60,303 nucleotides of DNA from Pseudomonadota bacterium (GTDB lineage Bacteria; Pseudomonadota; Alphaproteobacteria; Caulobacterales; Caulobacteraceae), in the NCBI GenBank assembly GCA_021808285.1, contig JAKBBV010000013.1, forward strand, positions 1 to 60,303, given 5' to 3'. Shown here piece by piece: positions 36,249 to 45,297 of this stretch (positions within the stretch are counted from its first letter, which is position 1; each line of letters begins with the position of its first letter). Both the position numbers and the translations under genes were made by a program. A model generated the notes under the pieces. That model saw only the letters and a program-made list of their open reading frames with translations, was not told the origin of the DNA and made no database searches.

Positions 36249-36274
36249 GGCGCCGGGCGGGGCGAGCCCAACTT

Positions 36275-37561
36275 TCAGGCGACAAGGCCTTCGATTGGCC
36301 GGGCGGCGGCGCTATCCGGGAAGACCAGGGCTTCCAGCGCCCGGCGATCCACGCCCAGGTGATCGCGCAAAGCGGCCTTGAACAGGGCGCGCATGTCCAG
36401 AGTCGGCCGAGTGTCGCGGTTCTCGAAGAGCGCCGCCGGCGCCAGGGTCGGCCAGTCGCCGACGATCCCGCCGCGCGTCAGGGCCCCGCCCATGATCAGC
36501 GCCGTCGAGGCGGTGCCGTGGTCTGTCCCGCCCGTGCCGTTGACGCGTGCGGTGCGGCCAAACTCGGTGGCCGTGATGACCAGGGTCCGCGACCACTCCG
36601 CTCCCAGCCCCTCGTGCAGGCCCGCGATGACAGCGTCCAGATAGGCAAGGCGCGCGGCCAGCTGGCCAGCGGAGGCGCCCTGATTGGCGTGAGTGTCGAA
36701 GTTGTCCACCGAGATGGCCGCGACCTGTTGGCCGCCAGGGGCGGTCATGAAGGCCGCCAAGGTGAGTCCGATCTTGCGCGCCTCGGGGAGCCCGCGGCGC
36801 AGGTAGCCGGCCGCCGCCGGGCCATTGGTCAGCCCCTGCGGCGCGCTCTCCGAGAAGGATGAGTTTGCGTTCGCCATCTCCTGGTTCACCTCGGCATTTG
36901 CGGCCCGCGCCATGCCTTGCGTCGCCAGGCCCTGGGCGAGGGCGGGACCCAGAAGGGGGTCTTGGGCGTAGAGATCCTGCAGGATGGCGGGCAGGCGATG
37001 ATCCGGCTCCGCGCCGCCTCCCGGCGACCACGAGGCGCTTTCGACGGCCCCTTTGAGAATCAGCGGGGCAGTGGGAGCGACGGCGATGGCGGTGACGCCC
37101 GAACGCGGTCCCAGGGCCTGCAGGGCGCGGTTCAGCCAGCCGGTGGAGATGGCGTAGGGCGAGGTTGCACCGTTCTCGAGCACATCCTGGGCTTCGAAAT
37201 GAGAGCGTTCCCGGTCCGGTGTGGCCACGGCAGGGGCGATCCGGGCCTCACCTTTGAGGGCCAGGGCGTGGACCGTCTGCAGGGCCGGGTGCAGGCCGAA
37301 GGTGTCGTCCAGCCGCAGGGCGCCGTTGGCGGCCTCGAAGCCCGGAATGGCGATAGCCCCGCGCAGGGCGGCGTAATGGGCGTCCCCCACCGGCGGTGAG
37401 ACCGAGAGGCCGTCCTGGCCGCCGCGACAGACGATGATCACGAGCTTGCGGGACTGACTATGCGGGTCGGCCAGAGCCTGGCGTCCCAGAAACTCGACGC
37501 TGACGCCCAGGGCGAAGGCGGACGCCAGGGCGCGTCGACGGGTGAGAAGGGTCGCGGTCAT
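36275..37561 (-). CDS. DUF1501-family secreted protein
   Basis: ATG 37561 overlaps the stop of the DUF1800 gene by ATGA and gives 428 residues. The N-terminus LLTRRRALASAFALGVSVEF is a twin-arginine-type signal. The body has KLVIIVCRGGQDGLS, SVDNFDTHANQG and TATEFGRTARVNGTGGTDHG, hallmarks of DUF1501, a family with an alkaline-phosphatase-like fold seen beside DUF1800 in many bacteria. The biochemical role is not known. The pair is almost certainly co-expressed. Confidence 0.9.
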   Translation of the reverse strand: MTATLLTRRRALASAFALGVSVEFLGRQALADPHSQSRKLVIIVCRGGQDGLSVSPPVGDAHYAALRGAIAIPGFEAANGALRLDDTFGLHPALQTVHALALKGEARIAPAVATPDRERSHFEAQDVLENGATSPYAISTGWLNRALQALGPRSGVTAIAVAPTAPLILKGAVESASWSPGGGAEPDHRLPAILQDLYAQDPLLGPALAQGLATQGMARAANAEVNQEMANANSSFSESAPQGLTNGPAAAGYLRRGLPEARKIGLTLAAFMTAPGGQQVAAISVDNFDTHANQGASAGQLAARLAYLDAVIAGLHEGLGAEWSRTLVITATEFGRTARVNGTGGTDHGTASTALIMGGALTRGGIVGDWPTLAPAALFENRDTRPTLDMRALFKAALRDHLGVDRRALEALVFPDSAAARPIEGLVA

Positions 37562-38952
37562 CGGCGTTGGAACTCCGGCGTCATCAGGAGAATGGCGAGG
37601 CCCTCGCCCCGCGTCTCGGCCCGGGCGATGGTTCTCCCGGCGAGCGGCGACAGCCGCGGGCCCAGCGCCGCGTCGGCGAGCGCCATGGGATCTCGCTCCG
37701 CGATCACCTGCCGAGCGTAGGAATCGCTCCATGAGAGGCGCTTGAAAACGTCGTCCCCGTCAGCCCAGGACGCAGCGTCGTCAGGCCAGCCCTTGGGCGA
37801 GGGCGCGGCAAAGGGGCGTTGGCCCATGGACGCCAGAACGGGTCCGATACGTTCGGGCCGGGCGCCAAATCCGCCGCCGATCCGGGCGCTCGAGACGACG
37901 AACTCATAGGGGGTCTTGAACTTGACCGGGCTTGGATCCCAGGTCTCCGGCGCCCCCACAAGCGCCCGCGCCACCTCACCAAGGTCGCCCTCCGAGCGCA
38001 GATAGGCCGCCTTGAGGGTTTGTACGAGGCTGTCCGGGGGCGTGTCGGAGACGAAGTGGCGGGCGATCTTGGTCGCCAAATGATGGGCGGTGTGAGGACT
38101 GACCGCCAGATCGTGCAGGATGCGGTGGCCCTGAAAATAGCCGTCATCGGCGTAACGTCGACCCATCACGGCGCGTACGCCAGGTTCGTGGGCATTGGGG
38201 CGAAACAGGAACTGGCCCTCCCGGTCTGGCATATTGGGACCGGCCAGGCTCCATCCGGTGAGCGCCCGGGCGAATTCGGTGACGTCCGCCTGGCTGTAAC
38301 CGGCCTCCACGCCAACGGTGTGCAGCTCCAGAATCTCCCGACCGAGGTTCTCGTTCAGCCCCGGCTTGCGTCCGCTGCGGGCCAGGAATGCAGCGGCGCG
38401 GCTGTTGGGGCCGATGGACTGGGCCTGATCCAGATAGAGCAGCATGGCGGGATGGGTCGAGGAGGCGACCAGCATGTCTTCGAACTTGCCGAAGACGTGC
38501 GGGCGGATGGCCTCCTGCTCAAACGGGCCGATCAGATTGGCGGCCTGGGGTTTGAGACCCGAGACGGTGAAGTGGTTGGACCAGAACAGCGCCCAGCGCT
38601 CCTGGAAGCCGGCGTCCGTGGCGGCGGCGAATTGAATGCGACGCAAAAAGTCGACTCCGGCATCCTGGCGGATCAGGGCGCGAATCTGCACGACCGGGTC
38701 AGGCGCGGGCTGGCCGGTCTTGGCGGCCGCGGCCGCAGCGGTCCGGCGTTCCTGACGCGCGGCGGCGAACTGGATAAACCGCGTCGCCGCGGATGGCATC
38801 TCCGGCCAATAGGGCGGCGCGCCCATGGGGGTGATCTGGTCCAGGACCCAGCCTTTTGGATCGGCGCTTGCCGCCGCTATCTCGCCCGGCCGTGCGCCCA
38901 GGCCCAATCGGGTCACGGCGATGGCGCCTTGAAGGCTCGTCTTGGCGGTCAT
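37558..38952 (-). CDS. DUF1800-family protein
   Basis: This 464-residue protein has the DUF1800 features: RLGLGARPGEIA near the N-terminus, then ERWALFWSNHFTVSG, NENLGREILELHTVGV and ALTGWSLAGP. It is partnered with the downstream DUF1501 gene, overlapping it by 4 nt, as in many proteobacteria and planctomycetes. No clear classical signal peptide is seen at the chosen start. Function is unknown. Confidence 0.9.
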   Translation of the reverse strand: MTAKTSLQGAIAVTRLGLGARPGEIAAASADPKGWVLDQITPMGAPPYWPEMPSAATRFIQFAAARQERRTAAAAAAKTGQPAPDPVVQIRALIRQDAGVDFLRRIQFAAATDAGFQERWALFWSNHFTVSGLKPQAANLIGPFEQEAIRPHVFGKFEDMLVASSTHPAMLLYLDQAQSIGPNSRAAAFLARSGRKPGLNENLGREILELHTVGVEAGYSQADVTEFARALTGWSLAGPNMPDREGQFLFRPNAHEPGVRAVMGRRYADDGYFQGHRILHDLAVSPHTAHHLATKIARHFVSDTPPDSLVQTLKAAYLRSEGDLGEVARALVGAPETWDPSPVKFKTPYEFVVSSARIGGGFGARPERIGPVLASMGQRPFAAPSPKGWPDDAASWADGDDVFKRLSWSDSYARQVIAERDPMALADAALGPRLSPLAGRTIARAETRGEGLAILLMTPEFQRR

Positions 38953-39082
38953 GGGCAGCCTCCAAGCGGGTCGTCCGCGCGGTGTTCCCCTTTTGCATCT
39001 TTATACGTCGGCTTAGTGAGGACCCGTCGCGGCCGCGCCGCCCCACACGCGCGCCGCGCCCGTTCGGACTTTGGGATCAATC

Positions 39083-39802
39083 ATGACGTCAGCCGCTCCA
39101 CCACGCGCTTTCAAGGAGGTTCTCGTCGCCGAAAAGGGCGACGGGTTCGCGGTGACCCTCGATGGACGCCAGGCGCGCACACCGGGCGGCGCACCGCTGA
39201 TCCTGCCGACCCGGCGTCTGGCCGAGATCATCAGGGCCGAATGGCAGGCCCTGGGCGCCTCCCTGGACTGGCGAGCCCTGCCGCTGACGCGTCTCGCCTC
39301 GCCTGGCCTGGACGGAGCCGAGGAGGGTCGTGCCCGCGCCGCCGCGACCCTTCGCAACTATGCCGGAGCGGACCTCCTCTGTTACTTCGCCGATGGCCCC
39401 TCGGCGCTAGTGGAGCGTCAGCAACACGTGTGGGGCGAACTGCTCGACTGGGCGCGTCGGGCCCACGGTCTCGCCTTCGAGCGCGCCCGAGGCATCGTTC
39501 ATCGCGATCAGCCGGAGGCGCTGTTCGTTCGGCTGGAGGAGGTGGTCTCGGCTCGTGACGCCTTCCACCTTTCGGGACTGGCGTTCGGCGCGGCCCTGCT
39601 CGGATCCACCATCCTCGCCCTGGCCCTGGAGGACGCACGCCTCGACGCCGCCGCCGCCGTCGCCGCCGCGCGCCTGGACGAGGCGTTTCAGGAGGAGATC
39701 TGGGGTATCGACGCCGAGGCGGCCCTCCGAACTGAGCGGCTTCACGCCGAGGCGCGCCTCCTGGAGAGCTATTTTCGGGCGCTCAGCGCAGGGCGGGATT
39801 GA
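39083..39802 (+). CDS. ATP12-family F1-ATPase assembly chaperone
   Basis: ATG 39083 is preferred over an in-frame TTG 12 nt upstream and gives 239 residues. ATP12 in mitochondria protects the F1 alpha subunit during assembly, and alphaproteobacteria carry homologues. Seen: FAVTLDGRQARTPGGAPLIL near residue 25, LIRAEWQALG-like helix and the YAGADLLCYFADGP segment typical of the family, and a C-terminal DEAFQEEIWGIDAEAALR. It is divergent from the DUF1800 gene. Its substrate role here is inferred from the family. Confidence 0.92.
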   Translation: MTSAAPPRAFKEVLVAEKGDGFAVTLDGRQARTPGGAPLILPTRRLAEIIRAEWQALGASLDWRALPLTRLASPGLDGAEEGRARAAATLRNYAGADLLCYFADGPSALVERQQHVWGELLDWARRAHGLAFERARGIVHRDQPEALFVRLEEVVSARDAFHLSGLAFGAALLGSTILALALEDARLDAAAAVAAARLDEAFQEEIWGIDAEAALRTERLHAEARLLESYFRALSAGRD

Positions 39803-40012
39803 GGCGATCCAAACTCGCCGCAGCGGTGACGATGCCGGGCGCAGCGGCGGATCCCGCGTCGTCCGCGCCTGTCGGAGGGTCATGCTTGTCTTGGCCCGGC
39901 GTCGCCTATACCCGGAAAAGCACCGAGCCGATGGAAGGGTCAGCTTCGAGCGTCCGGGCGAATGGCCTCGGCGACGGAGCTGAAGCGATCGCCAGGCGCT
40001 CTGGAGCATATG

Positions 40013-40044
40013 GGATTCCGGGGCAACACAGGATTCCGGGGCAA
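40013..40044 (+). repeat. Two 14-bp direct repeats just upstream of pccB
   Basis: GGATTCCGGGGCAA occurs at 40013-40026 and 40031-40044, an 18-bp period, ending 14 nt before the pccB ATG. The surrounding 256-bp ATP12-pccB gap holds no other gene. The spacing of nearly two helical turns could suit a regulator, or it may be a simple duplication. Confidence 0.6.
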
Positions 40045-40058
40045 ATGGGAAAGAGGCC

Positions 40059-41591
40059 ATGACGAACATCATCGAGGAGCTGGAGCGCCGCCGCGCCGGG
40101 GCTCGGGCCGGCGGCGGCGAGAGGCGGATCGCCTCGCAACACGCCAAGGGCAAACTCACTGCGCGGGAGCGTCTGAGCCTGCTGCTCGATGAGGACTCCT
40201 TCGAGGAGTTCGACATGTTCGTGGAGCATCGCAGCCACGACTTCGGCATGGAGGCGCAACGCATCCCCGGCGATGGCGTCGTCACTGGGCAGGGCGCGAT
40301 CAACGGCCGTCTGGTCTATGTGTTCTCAAAGGATTTCACAGTCTTTGGAGGCTCCCTCTCGAAAGCTCACGCGGAGAAGATCGTCAAAGTCCAGGAGATG
40401 GCCATGCGCAATGGCGCGCCGGTCATCGGCCTCTTCGACGCCGGCGGCGCGCGCATCCAGGAAGGCGTGGACTCCCTGGCCGGTTATGCGGACATCTTCT
40501 TGCAGAACGTGCTCGCCTCGGGCGTCGTGCCCCAGATCAGCGTCATCATGGGCCCCTGCGCCGGGGGCGATGTCTATTCGCCGGCCATCACCGACTTCAT
40601 CTTCATGGTGAAGGACACCTCTTACATGTACGTGACCGGCCCGGACGTGGTGAAGACGGTTATAAATGAGGATGTCAGTCACGAGGAGCTGGGCGGCTAT
40701 CGCGTCCACGCCCTGAAGTCCGGGGTCGCCGACGGCGCCTTCGACAACGACCTTGAGGCGCTCAGTCAGATCCGTCGGCTGGTGGACTTTCTGCCCCAGT
40801 CGAACCGCGACCGTCCCCCTGTTCGTGAAAGCTTCGATCTCCCGGACCGGGAAGAGCCCTCGTTGGACACCCTCGTTCCGTCCAACCCTAACAAGCCCTA
40901 TGACATGCGCGAGCTGATCCTCAAGGTGGTGGACGAGGCTGATTTCTTCGAGATTTCGCCTGACTTCGCCAAAAACATCATCGTCGGCTTCGCGCGCATG
41001 GACGGCTCTACGGTAGGCGTGGTCGCCAACCAGCCCCAGGTTCTCGCCGGCGTGCTCGATATCGACGCCTCGCGCAAGGCGGCTCGCTTTGTGCGCTTTT
41101 GCGACGCCTTCAACATCCCGCTGATGACCTTCGTCGACGTCCCGGGCTTCATGCCGGGCACACGTCAGGAGCAGGGGGCTCTGATCAAGCACGGCGCCAA
41201 GCTGCTCTTCGCCTATGCCGAGGCGACCGTGCCCAAGGTCACGGTCATCACCCGAAAAGCCTATGGCGGCGCCTTCGACGTGATGAGCTCAAAGAACATC
41301 CGTGGCGATTTCAACTATGCCTGGCCCACGGCCGAGATCGCGGTGATGGGCCCCAAACAGGCAGTGGAAATCATCTTCCGGGCCGACATCGGCGATGCCG
41401 AACGTCTGGCCGCGCGGGAGGCCGAATACAAGTCGCACTTCGCCAATCCGTTCGTGGCGGCCTCGCGCGGATATATCGACGATGTGATCATGCCCCATGG
41501 CACTCGCCGTCGGCTGATCCGGGCCTTGGCCTCCCTGCGTCACAAGAAGGTCGATAATCCCACCAAGAAGCACGACAACATCCCGCTTTGA
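40059..41591 (+). CDS. pccB: Propionyl-CoA carboxylase beta subunit
   Basis: This 510-residue carboxyltransferase subunit transfers carboxyl from biotin to propionyl-CoA, giving methylmalonyl-CoA. Seen: [40 protein letters not shown], the acyl-CoA site [17 protein letters not shown], and the biotin-side [20 protein letters not shown] with [13 protein letters not shown]. The match to PccB rather than acetyl-CoA carboxylase is clear by length and motifs. The alpha (biotin) subunit gene is not in this window. A good AAAGAGG site precedes the ATG. Confidence 0.95.
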   Translation: MTNIIEELERRRAGARAGGGERRIASQHAKGKLTARERLSLLLDEDSFEEFDMFVEHRSHDFGMEAQRIPGDGVVTGQGAINGRLVYVFSKDFTVFGGSLSKAHAEKIVKVQEMAMRNGAPVIGLFDAGGARIQEGVDSLAGYADIFLQNVLASGVVPQISVIMGPCAGGDVYSPAITDFIFMVKDTSYMYVTGPDVVKTVINEDVSHEELGGYRVHALKSGVADGAFDNDLEALSQIRRLVDFLPQSNRDRPPVRESFDLPDREEPSLDTLVPSNPNKPYDMRELILKVVDEADFFEISPDFAKNIIVGFARMDGSTVGVVANQPQVLAGVLDIDASRKAARFVRFCDAFNIPLMTFVDVPGFMPGTRQEQGALIKHGAKLLFAYAEATVPKVTVITRKAYGGAFDVMSSKNIRGDFNYAWPTAEIAVMGPKQAVEIIFRADIGDAERLAAREAEYKSHFANPFVAASRGYIDDVIMPHGTRRRLIRALASLRHKKVDNPTKKHDNIPL

Positions 41592-41604
41592 GCGTTCGCA
41601 CGCC

Positions 41605-42363
41605 GTGACCGTATCCCCGCTCATGCTGGCTCTGCTGTTCGTGGCCGGACTCTGGGCTGGCATGCAGAACGCCTTGGCCGGAGGCGGCTCCTTCGTCACC
41701 CTGCCGGCCCTCATGCTGAGCGGCCTTGACGCCCGAGCCGCCAACATCGCCTCCACCCTGGCCCTGTTTCCTGGCCAGGCGACCACCGGGTGGTTTGGCC
41801 GCAGCATGGTCAGCGGGGCGCAGGGGCTCAGCTTCCGCGCCCTCGTCGCCATAAGTCTGCTGGGCGGGCTGGTCGGAGCAGGCGTCCTGCTCCTGACCCC
41901 GTCGAGCGTGTTCGGTCGGATGGTTCCTTTTCTGGTGCTGTTCGCCACCAGTCTTTTCGCCTGGGGCAGCTTCGGGCCGAAACGGGCGCGCGAAGCCCCC
42001 CGCTTGGGCCCGCGAGGGGCCATGGCTGCGCAGTTCGGCATCGCCGTTTATGGCGGCTATTTCGGCGGCGGGATCGGCTTCCTCATGCTGGCTGCGCTCA
42101 CCGCTGCGGGGCTCTCTGTGCGTCCTGCGGGGGCGACGAAGAATGTTCTGGCCGCGGTTATGAACGCCGCCGCCGTCGCCGTCTTCGTATTCACGCCCCA
42201 CGCACCATGGCCGCGCATTGTCGCGCTGGGCCTCGGCGCCATTCTTGGCGGATGGATCGGCGCTCAGCTTCTGCGTCGTGCCCCCGAGACCCTCATTCGA
42301 GTCTTCGTCGTGGTGTTGGGCTCGGCTTTGACCGTGGGCCTGTTCTGGCGCGCCTACGCCTGA
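41605..42363 (+). CDS. TauE/SafE-family inner-membrane permease
   Basis: This 252-residue protein has about eight hydrophobic segments and the family pattern of two related halves: GMQNALAGGGSFVTLPALML near residue 19 and YGGYFGGGIGFLMLAALTAA near 148. TauE/SafE proteins are implicated in export or import of sulfonates and other organic anions; the substrate here is unknown. The start is a GTG 14 nt after pccB; an ATG six codons later is an alternative. Confidence 0.9.
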   Translation: MTVSPLMLALLFVAGLWAGMQNALAGGGSFVTLPALMLSGLDARAANIASTLALFPGQATTGWFGRSMVSGAQGLSFRALVAISLLGGLVGAGVLLLTPSSVFGRMVPFLVLFATSLFAWGSFGPKRAREAPRLGPRGAMAAQFGIAVYGGYFGGGIGFLMLAALTAAGLSVRPAGATKNVLAAVMNAAAVAVFVFTPHAPWPRIVALGLGAILGGWIGAQLLRRAPETLIRVFVVVLGSALTVGLFWRAYA

Positions 42364-42389
42364 ACCGCGACTTGGCTTAGAACGGGGCC

Positions 42390-42767
42390 ATGCGCGAAGA
42401 CCATTTCGAGCTGCGGGCCCTCGATCATGTCCAACTCGCCATGCCGCCGGGCGAGGAGGCCAAGGCCCGGGCCTTCTATGTCCAGGTTCTGGGCCTGAGC
42501 GAAAGCCCCAAGCCTCCGCGCCTCGCGGCCCGGGGCGGGTGCTGGTTCGAGCGCGGCGCGCTCAAGCTGCATCTGGGCGTTGAATCGGATTTCCGCCCCG
42601 CCAGAAAGGCACATCCGGCCCTCCTGGTCGCCGGGCTGCCGGCGTTTCGTCGACGTCTCCTGGATCTCGGCTATCCGCCCGCCGAGGATGAACCGCTGGA
42701 AGGCTATGACCGCTGTTACGTCACCGACCCCTTTGGCAACCGAATCGAGCTGATGGAGCCCCTGTGA
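42390..42767 (+). CDS. VOC-family (glyoxalase-like) protein
   Basis: This 125-residue single-module VOC protein has RALDHVQLAMPPGEEAKARA with FYVQVLGL at the N-terminus and VTDPFGNRIELMEP at the C-terminus, which supply the usual metal-ligand His and Glu. It is unrelated in detail to the VOC protein at 19150. The stop overlaps the start of the Cdh-like gene, so the two are coupled. The substrate is unknown. Confidence 0.9.
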   Translation: MREDHFELRALDHVQLAMPPGEEAKARAFYVQVLGLSESPKPPRLAARGGCWFERGALKLHLGVESDFRPARKAHPALLVAGLPAFRRRLLDLGYPPAEDEPLEGYDRCYVTDPFGNRIELMEPL

Positions 42768-43561
42768 TGGCCTCTCGCCTCGCCTCGTTCGTCCTGGTTC
42801 TCGGCCTCCTCGCCTGCCACGGCCGCGCGTCCCCGGCGCCCGACCTGCCGCCGCCGCCACCCCATCCCCATGGTCAGGCGCTGTGGCGCATCGTGCATGG
42901 CGAATGCGTCCCCGGGGAGGTCGCCACACGCCAGCCCGCGCCCTGTATCGCGGTCGATCTCTCGGAGGGTGAGGCGAGGGGATACGCCGTGCTCAAGGAC
43001 CTGCACGGGGCGGAGCAATTTCTGGTCATGCCCACCGCCGATGTCACCGGTATCGAAGACCCGCGACTTCTGCAGGTCCAAGCGCCGGCCTATTTCGTCG
43101 ATGCCTGGAGCTCACGTCATTTCGTCGAGGCCCGGCTCGGCAAGGCCATGCCTCGCCAGGACATGGCGGTGTCGGTCAACTCCCTCTATGGGCGGTCCCA
43201 GGACCTCCTGCACCTGCATGTGGACTGCCTGACGCCCGAGGCAAAAACCGCCATCGCCGCCCTGGTCCCTCGCCTAGGCCAGAACTGGTCGAAGAGCCCC
43301 ATCACCCTGAACGGCCATCCCTATTTCGCTCTGCGCCTGGAGGGGGAGACACCGCCCGCCGACCCTTTTCGGCTGCTGGCCGACGGCATGGTCGGGGCGC
43401 GGCAGGCCATGGGAGCCTGGACCCTAGTGCTGGCGGGGGCCGAGGTCGATGGTCAGCCGGGCTTTGTGCTGCTGGCCAACCGCGCCGATCCCGTCCGGCT
43501 CGATTTCGCTTCGGGAGAGGAACTCCAGGATCACGAATGCGCCCTGGCCCGGATCGGGTGA
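42767..43561 (+). CDS. cdh: CDP-diacylglycerol pyrophosphatase-like lipoprotein
   Basis: Cdh cleaves CDP-diacylglycerol to phosphatidate and CMP. ATG 42767 (TGATG overlap with the VOC gene) gives 264 residues. Segments align with E. coli Cdh as I remember it: LWRIVHGECVPGEVA, GYAVLKDLHGAEQFLVMPTA, VNSLYGRSQDLLHLHVDCL and EELQDHECALARIG. LHLHVDC carries the histidine motif of this HIT-like family. The N-terminus VLVLGLLAC is a signal with a lipobox and Cys17, predicting a lipoprotein, whereas the E. coli enzyme is anchored by a membrane helix. Confidence 0.87.
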   Translation: MASRLASFVLVLGLLACHGRASPAPDLPPPPPHPHGQALWRIVHGECVPGEVATRQPAPCIAVDLSEGEARGYAVLKDLHGAEQFLVMPTADVTGIEDPRLLQVQAPAYFVDAWSSRHFVEARLGKAMPRQDMAVSVNSLYGRSQDLLHLHVDCLTPEAKTAIAALVPRLGQNWSKSPITLNGHPYFALRLEGETPPADPFRLLADGMVGARQAMGAWTLVLAGAEVDGQPGFVLLANRADPVRLDFASGEELQDHECALARIG

Positions 43562-43752
43562 GTCCGGGGCGTTTCACGGCATTTCCATTCGCCCGAACGG
43601 CCTGGCGGTCGCCGGTCGCTGCGCAGCGGGAATTGATGGGCGCCTGGGAAGGAGCGGTCGGTTCCCATCTCTTCGGGCGTCGACCCTAGGCGTGACCGCA
43701 GGTTTGGGTTAGGCCTCTCATCGTTTTTCGACCGGTCCCAGAAAGGCTCCCC

Positions 43753-44385
43753 ATGCCGGATATCGTTCTGACTCGTCGTCTGGCGCTCGTCGGTCTCGGC
43801 GCAAGCGCCCTGGCGGCCTGCGGCAAGACGGGCTCGGGCGGCGGCGCGGCGGGCGCCATGCCCGACGACATGTCGCTGGGCAATCCCAAGGCCAAGGTGA
43901 CGGTGGTGGAGTATGCCAGCGTCTCCTGCCCGGTCTGCGGTCGCTGGTACCGGGACAACTGGGACACATTTAAAGCCAAGTATGTCGACACCGGGAAGAT
44001 CCACTTCATCTATCGCGAGATGCTGGTCGGCGGCACGGACGAGATGGCCGCGGCGGCGTCGGGCTTCCTGCTCGCCCGCTGCGCCGGAGCGGGGAACTAT
44101 TTCAAGGTCGTGGACGCGATCTATAACGACCAGACCGCGCTCTTCGCCGATCCGCGCGGAACCCTGCTCAATGTGGCCAAGAGCATGGGCATGACGGAAG
44201 CCCAGTTCGATTCTTGCACCCGCGACTCCGCGTCGCTGGACGCCCTGACCAAACGCGTTCAAGCCAACGCCGCCAAGGACAACATCTCGGCGACGCCAAC
44301 CTTCGTCATCAACGGCAAAGCCTTGGAGGCCGGCTATCAGCCGCTTTCGGCGATCGAGGCCGCTATCGCCGCGGCCGGGGGCTGA
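43753..44385 (+). CDS. DsbA-like thiol oxidoreductase, lipoprotein
   Basis: This 210-residue thioredoxin-fold protein has a signal ending in the lipobox ALAAC (Cys23), so it is probably lipid-anchored in the periplasm. The active site is CPVC (Cys59-Cys62) in VEYASVSCPVCGRWY, and the cis-proline motif is SATPTFVING. DsbA/BdbD-type proteins form or rearrange disulfides in exported proteins. A 191-bp gap separates it from the Cdh-like gene, and I see no other feature in that gap. Confidence 0.92.
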   Translation: MPDIVLTRRLALVGLGASALAACGKTGSGGGAAGAMPDDMSLGNPKAKVTVVEYASVSCPVCGRWYRDNWDTFKAKYVDTGKIHFIYREMLVGGTDEMAAAASGFLLARCAGAGNYFKVVDAIYNDQTALFADPRGTLLNVAKSMGMTEAQFDSCTRDSASLDALTKRVQANAAKDNISATPTFVINGKALEAGYQPLSAIEAAIAAAGG

Positions 44386-44400
44386 GGAGGGCCGCCGATC

Positions 44401-45276
44401 ATGGACCCGCTCGATCTGGGGCCGACGTCGCACAGCTATATTTCTCAGCGCCTGCGCCTGCATTTCGTCGACTGGGGCAATCGCGACGCCCCGCCCCTCG
44501 TCCTGGTGCATGGAGGGCGGGATCACTGCCGCAACTGGGACTGGGTCGCGAGACGCCTCCGACACCGGTTCCATATCATCGCGCCCGATCTGAGGGGGCA
44601 CGGGGACAGCGCGCCTTCACCCAGCGGCGACTATTCCATGAGCGCGTTCGTCTATGATCTGGCCCAGCTCATTCACGGCCAGAAGCTCGCGCCGGTGCGG
44701 ATCATCTCCCATTCCCTGGGTGGCTCCATCGCCCTTCGCTATGCAGGAATTTATCCCGAACTCGTGGAAAAAATCGTCGCCATCGAAGGGCTGGGTCCCT
44801 CGCCGGCCATGCTCGCCCAGCGTCGCGAACAAGGTGTCGCCGACCGCCTGCGGGGCTGGATCCAGGCCGAGCGAGACCTGGCCGCCCGTCTTCCTCGGCG
44901 CTACGCCTCCGTTGACGAAGCCGTGGCGCGCATGAAGGCCGAGAACGGACACCTCAGCGATGAACAGGCCCGTTATCTCACCGTTCATGGCGTGGCCCAG
45001 AACGAGGATGGGACCTACAGCTGGAAGTTCGACAACTATGTCCGCTCCTTCTCGCCCGTGGATATCTCGCCCCAGGACAATTGGGAGCTGTGGTCGCGCA
45101 TCGCGTGCCCGACCTTGTTGATCAACGGCAAGGAGAGTTGGGCCTCCGACCCGGTCGCGGACGGGCGCTTCGCCCACTTCAAACACGCCAAAGCCTTGGC
45201 TTTCGAGAATGCCGGCCACTGGGTCCATCACGATCAACTCGACGCCTTTGTCGAGGCTGTGGACGCGTTTCTGTAG
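44401..45276 (+). CDS. Alpha/beta hydrolase
   Basis: This 291-residue protein has the oxyanion region LVLVHGGRDHCRNWDWVA, then IAPDLRGHGDSAPSPSGDYS, and the nucleophile elbow ISHSLGGSIALRYAG (GxSxG-like, Ser in SHSLG). A C-terminal CPTLLINGKESWASDP and ENAGHWVHHDQ provide acid and histidine positions, so the triad looks intact. It lies 15 bp after the DsbA-like gene. The substrate (ester, epoxide or C-C bond) cannot be told. Confidence 0.92.
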   Translation: MDPLDLGPTSHSYISQRLRLHFVDWGNRDAPPLVLVHGGRDHCRNWDWVARRLRHRFHIIAPDLRGHGDSAPSPSGDYSMSAFVYDLAQLIHGQKLAPVRIISHSLGGSIALRYAGIYPELVEKIVAIEGLGPSPAMLAQRREQGVADRLRGWIQAERDLAARLPRRYASVDEAVARMKAENGHLSDEQARYLTVHGVAQNEDGTYSWKFDNYVRSFSPVDISPQDNWELWSRIACPTLLINGKESWASDPVADGRFAHFKHAKALAFENAGHWVHHDQLDAFVEAVDAFL

Positions 45277-45297
45277 GCCGGTGGAGCGCGGTGAGAT

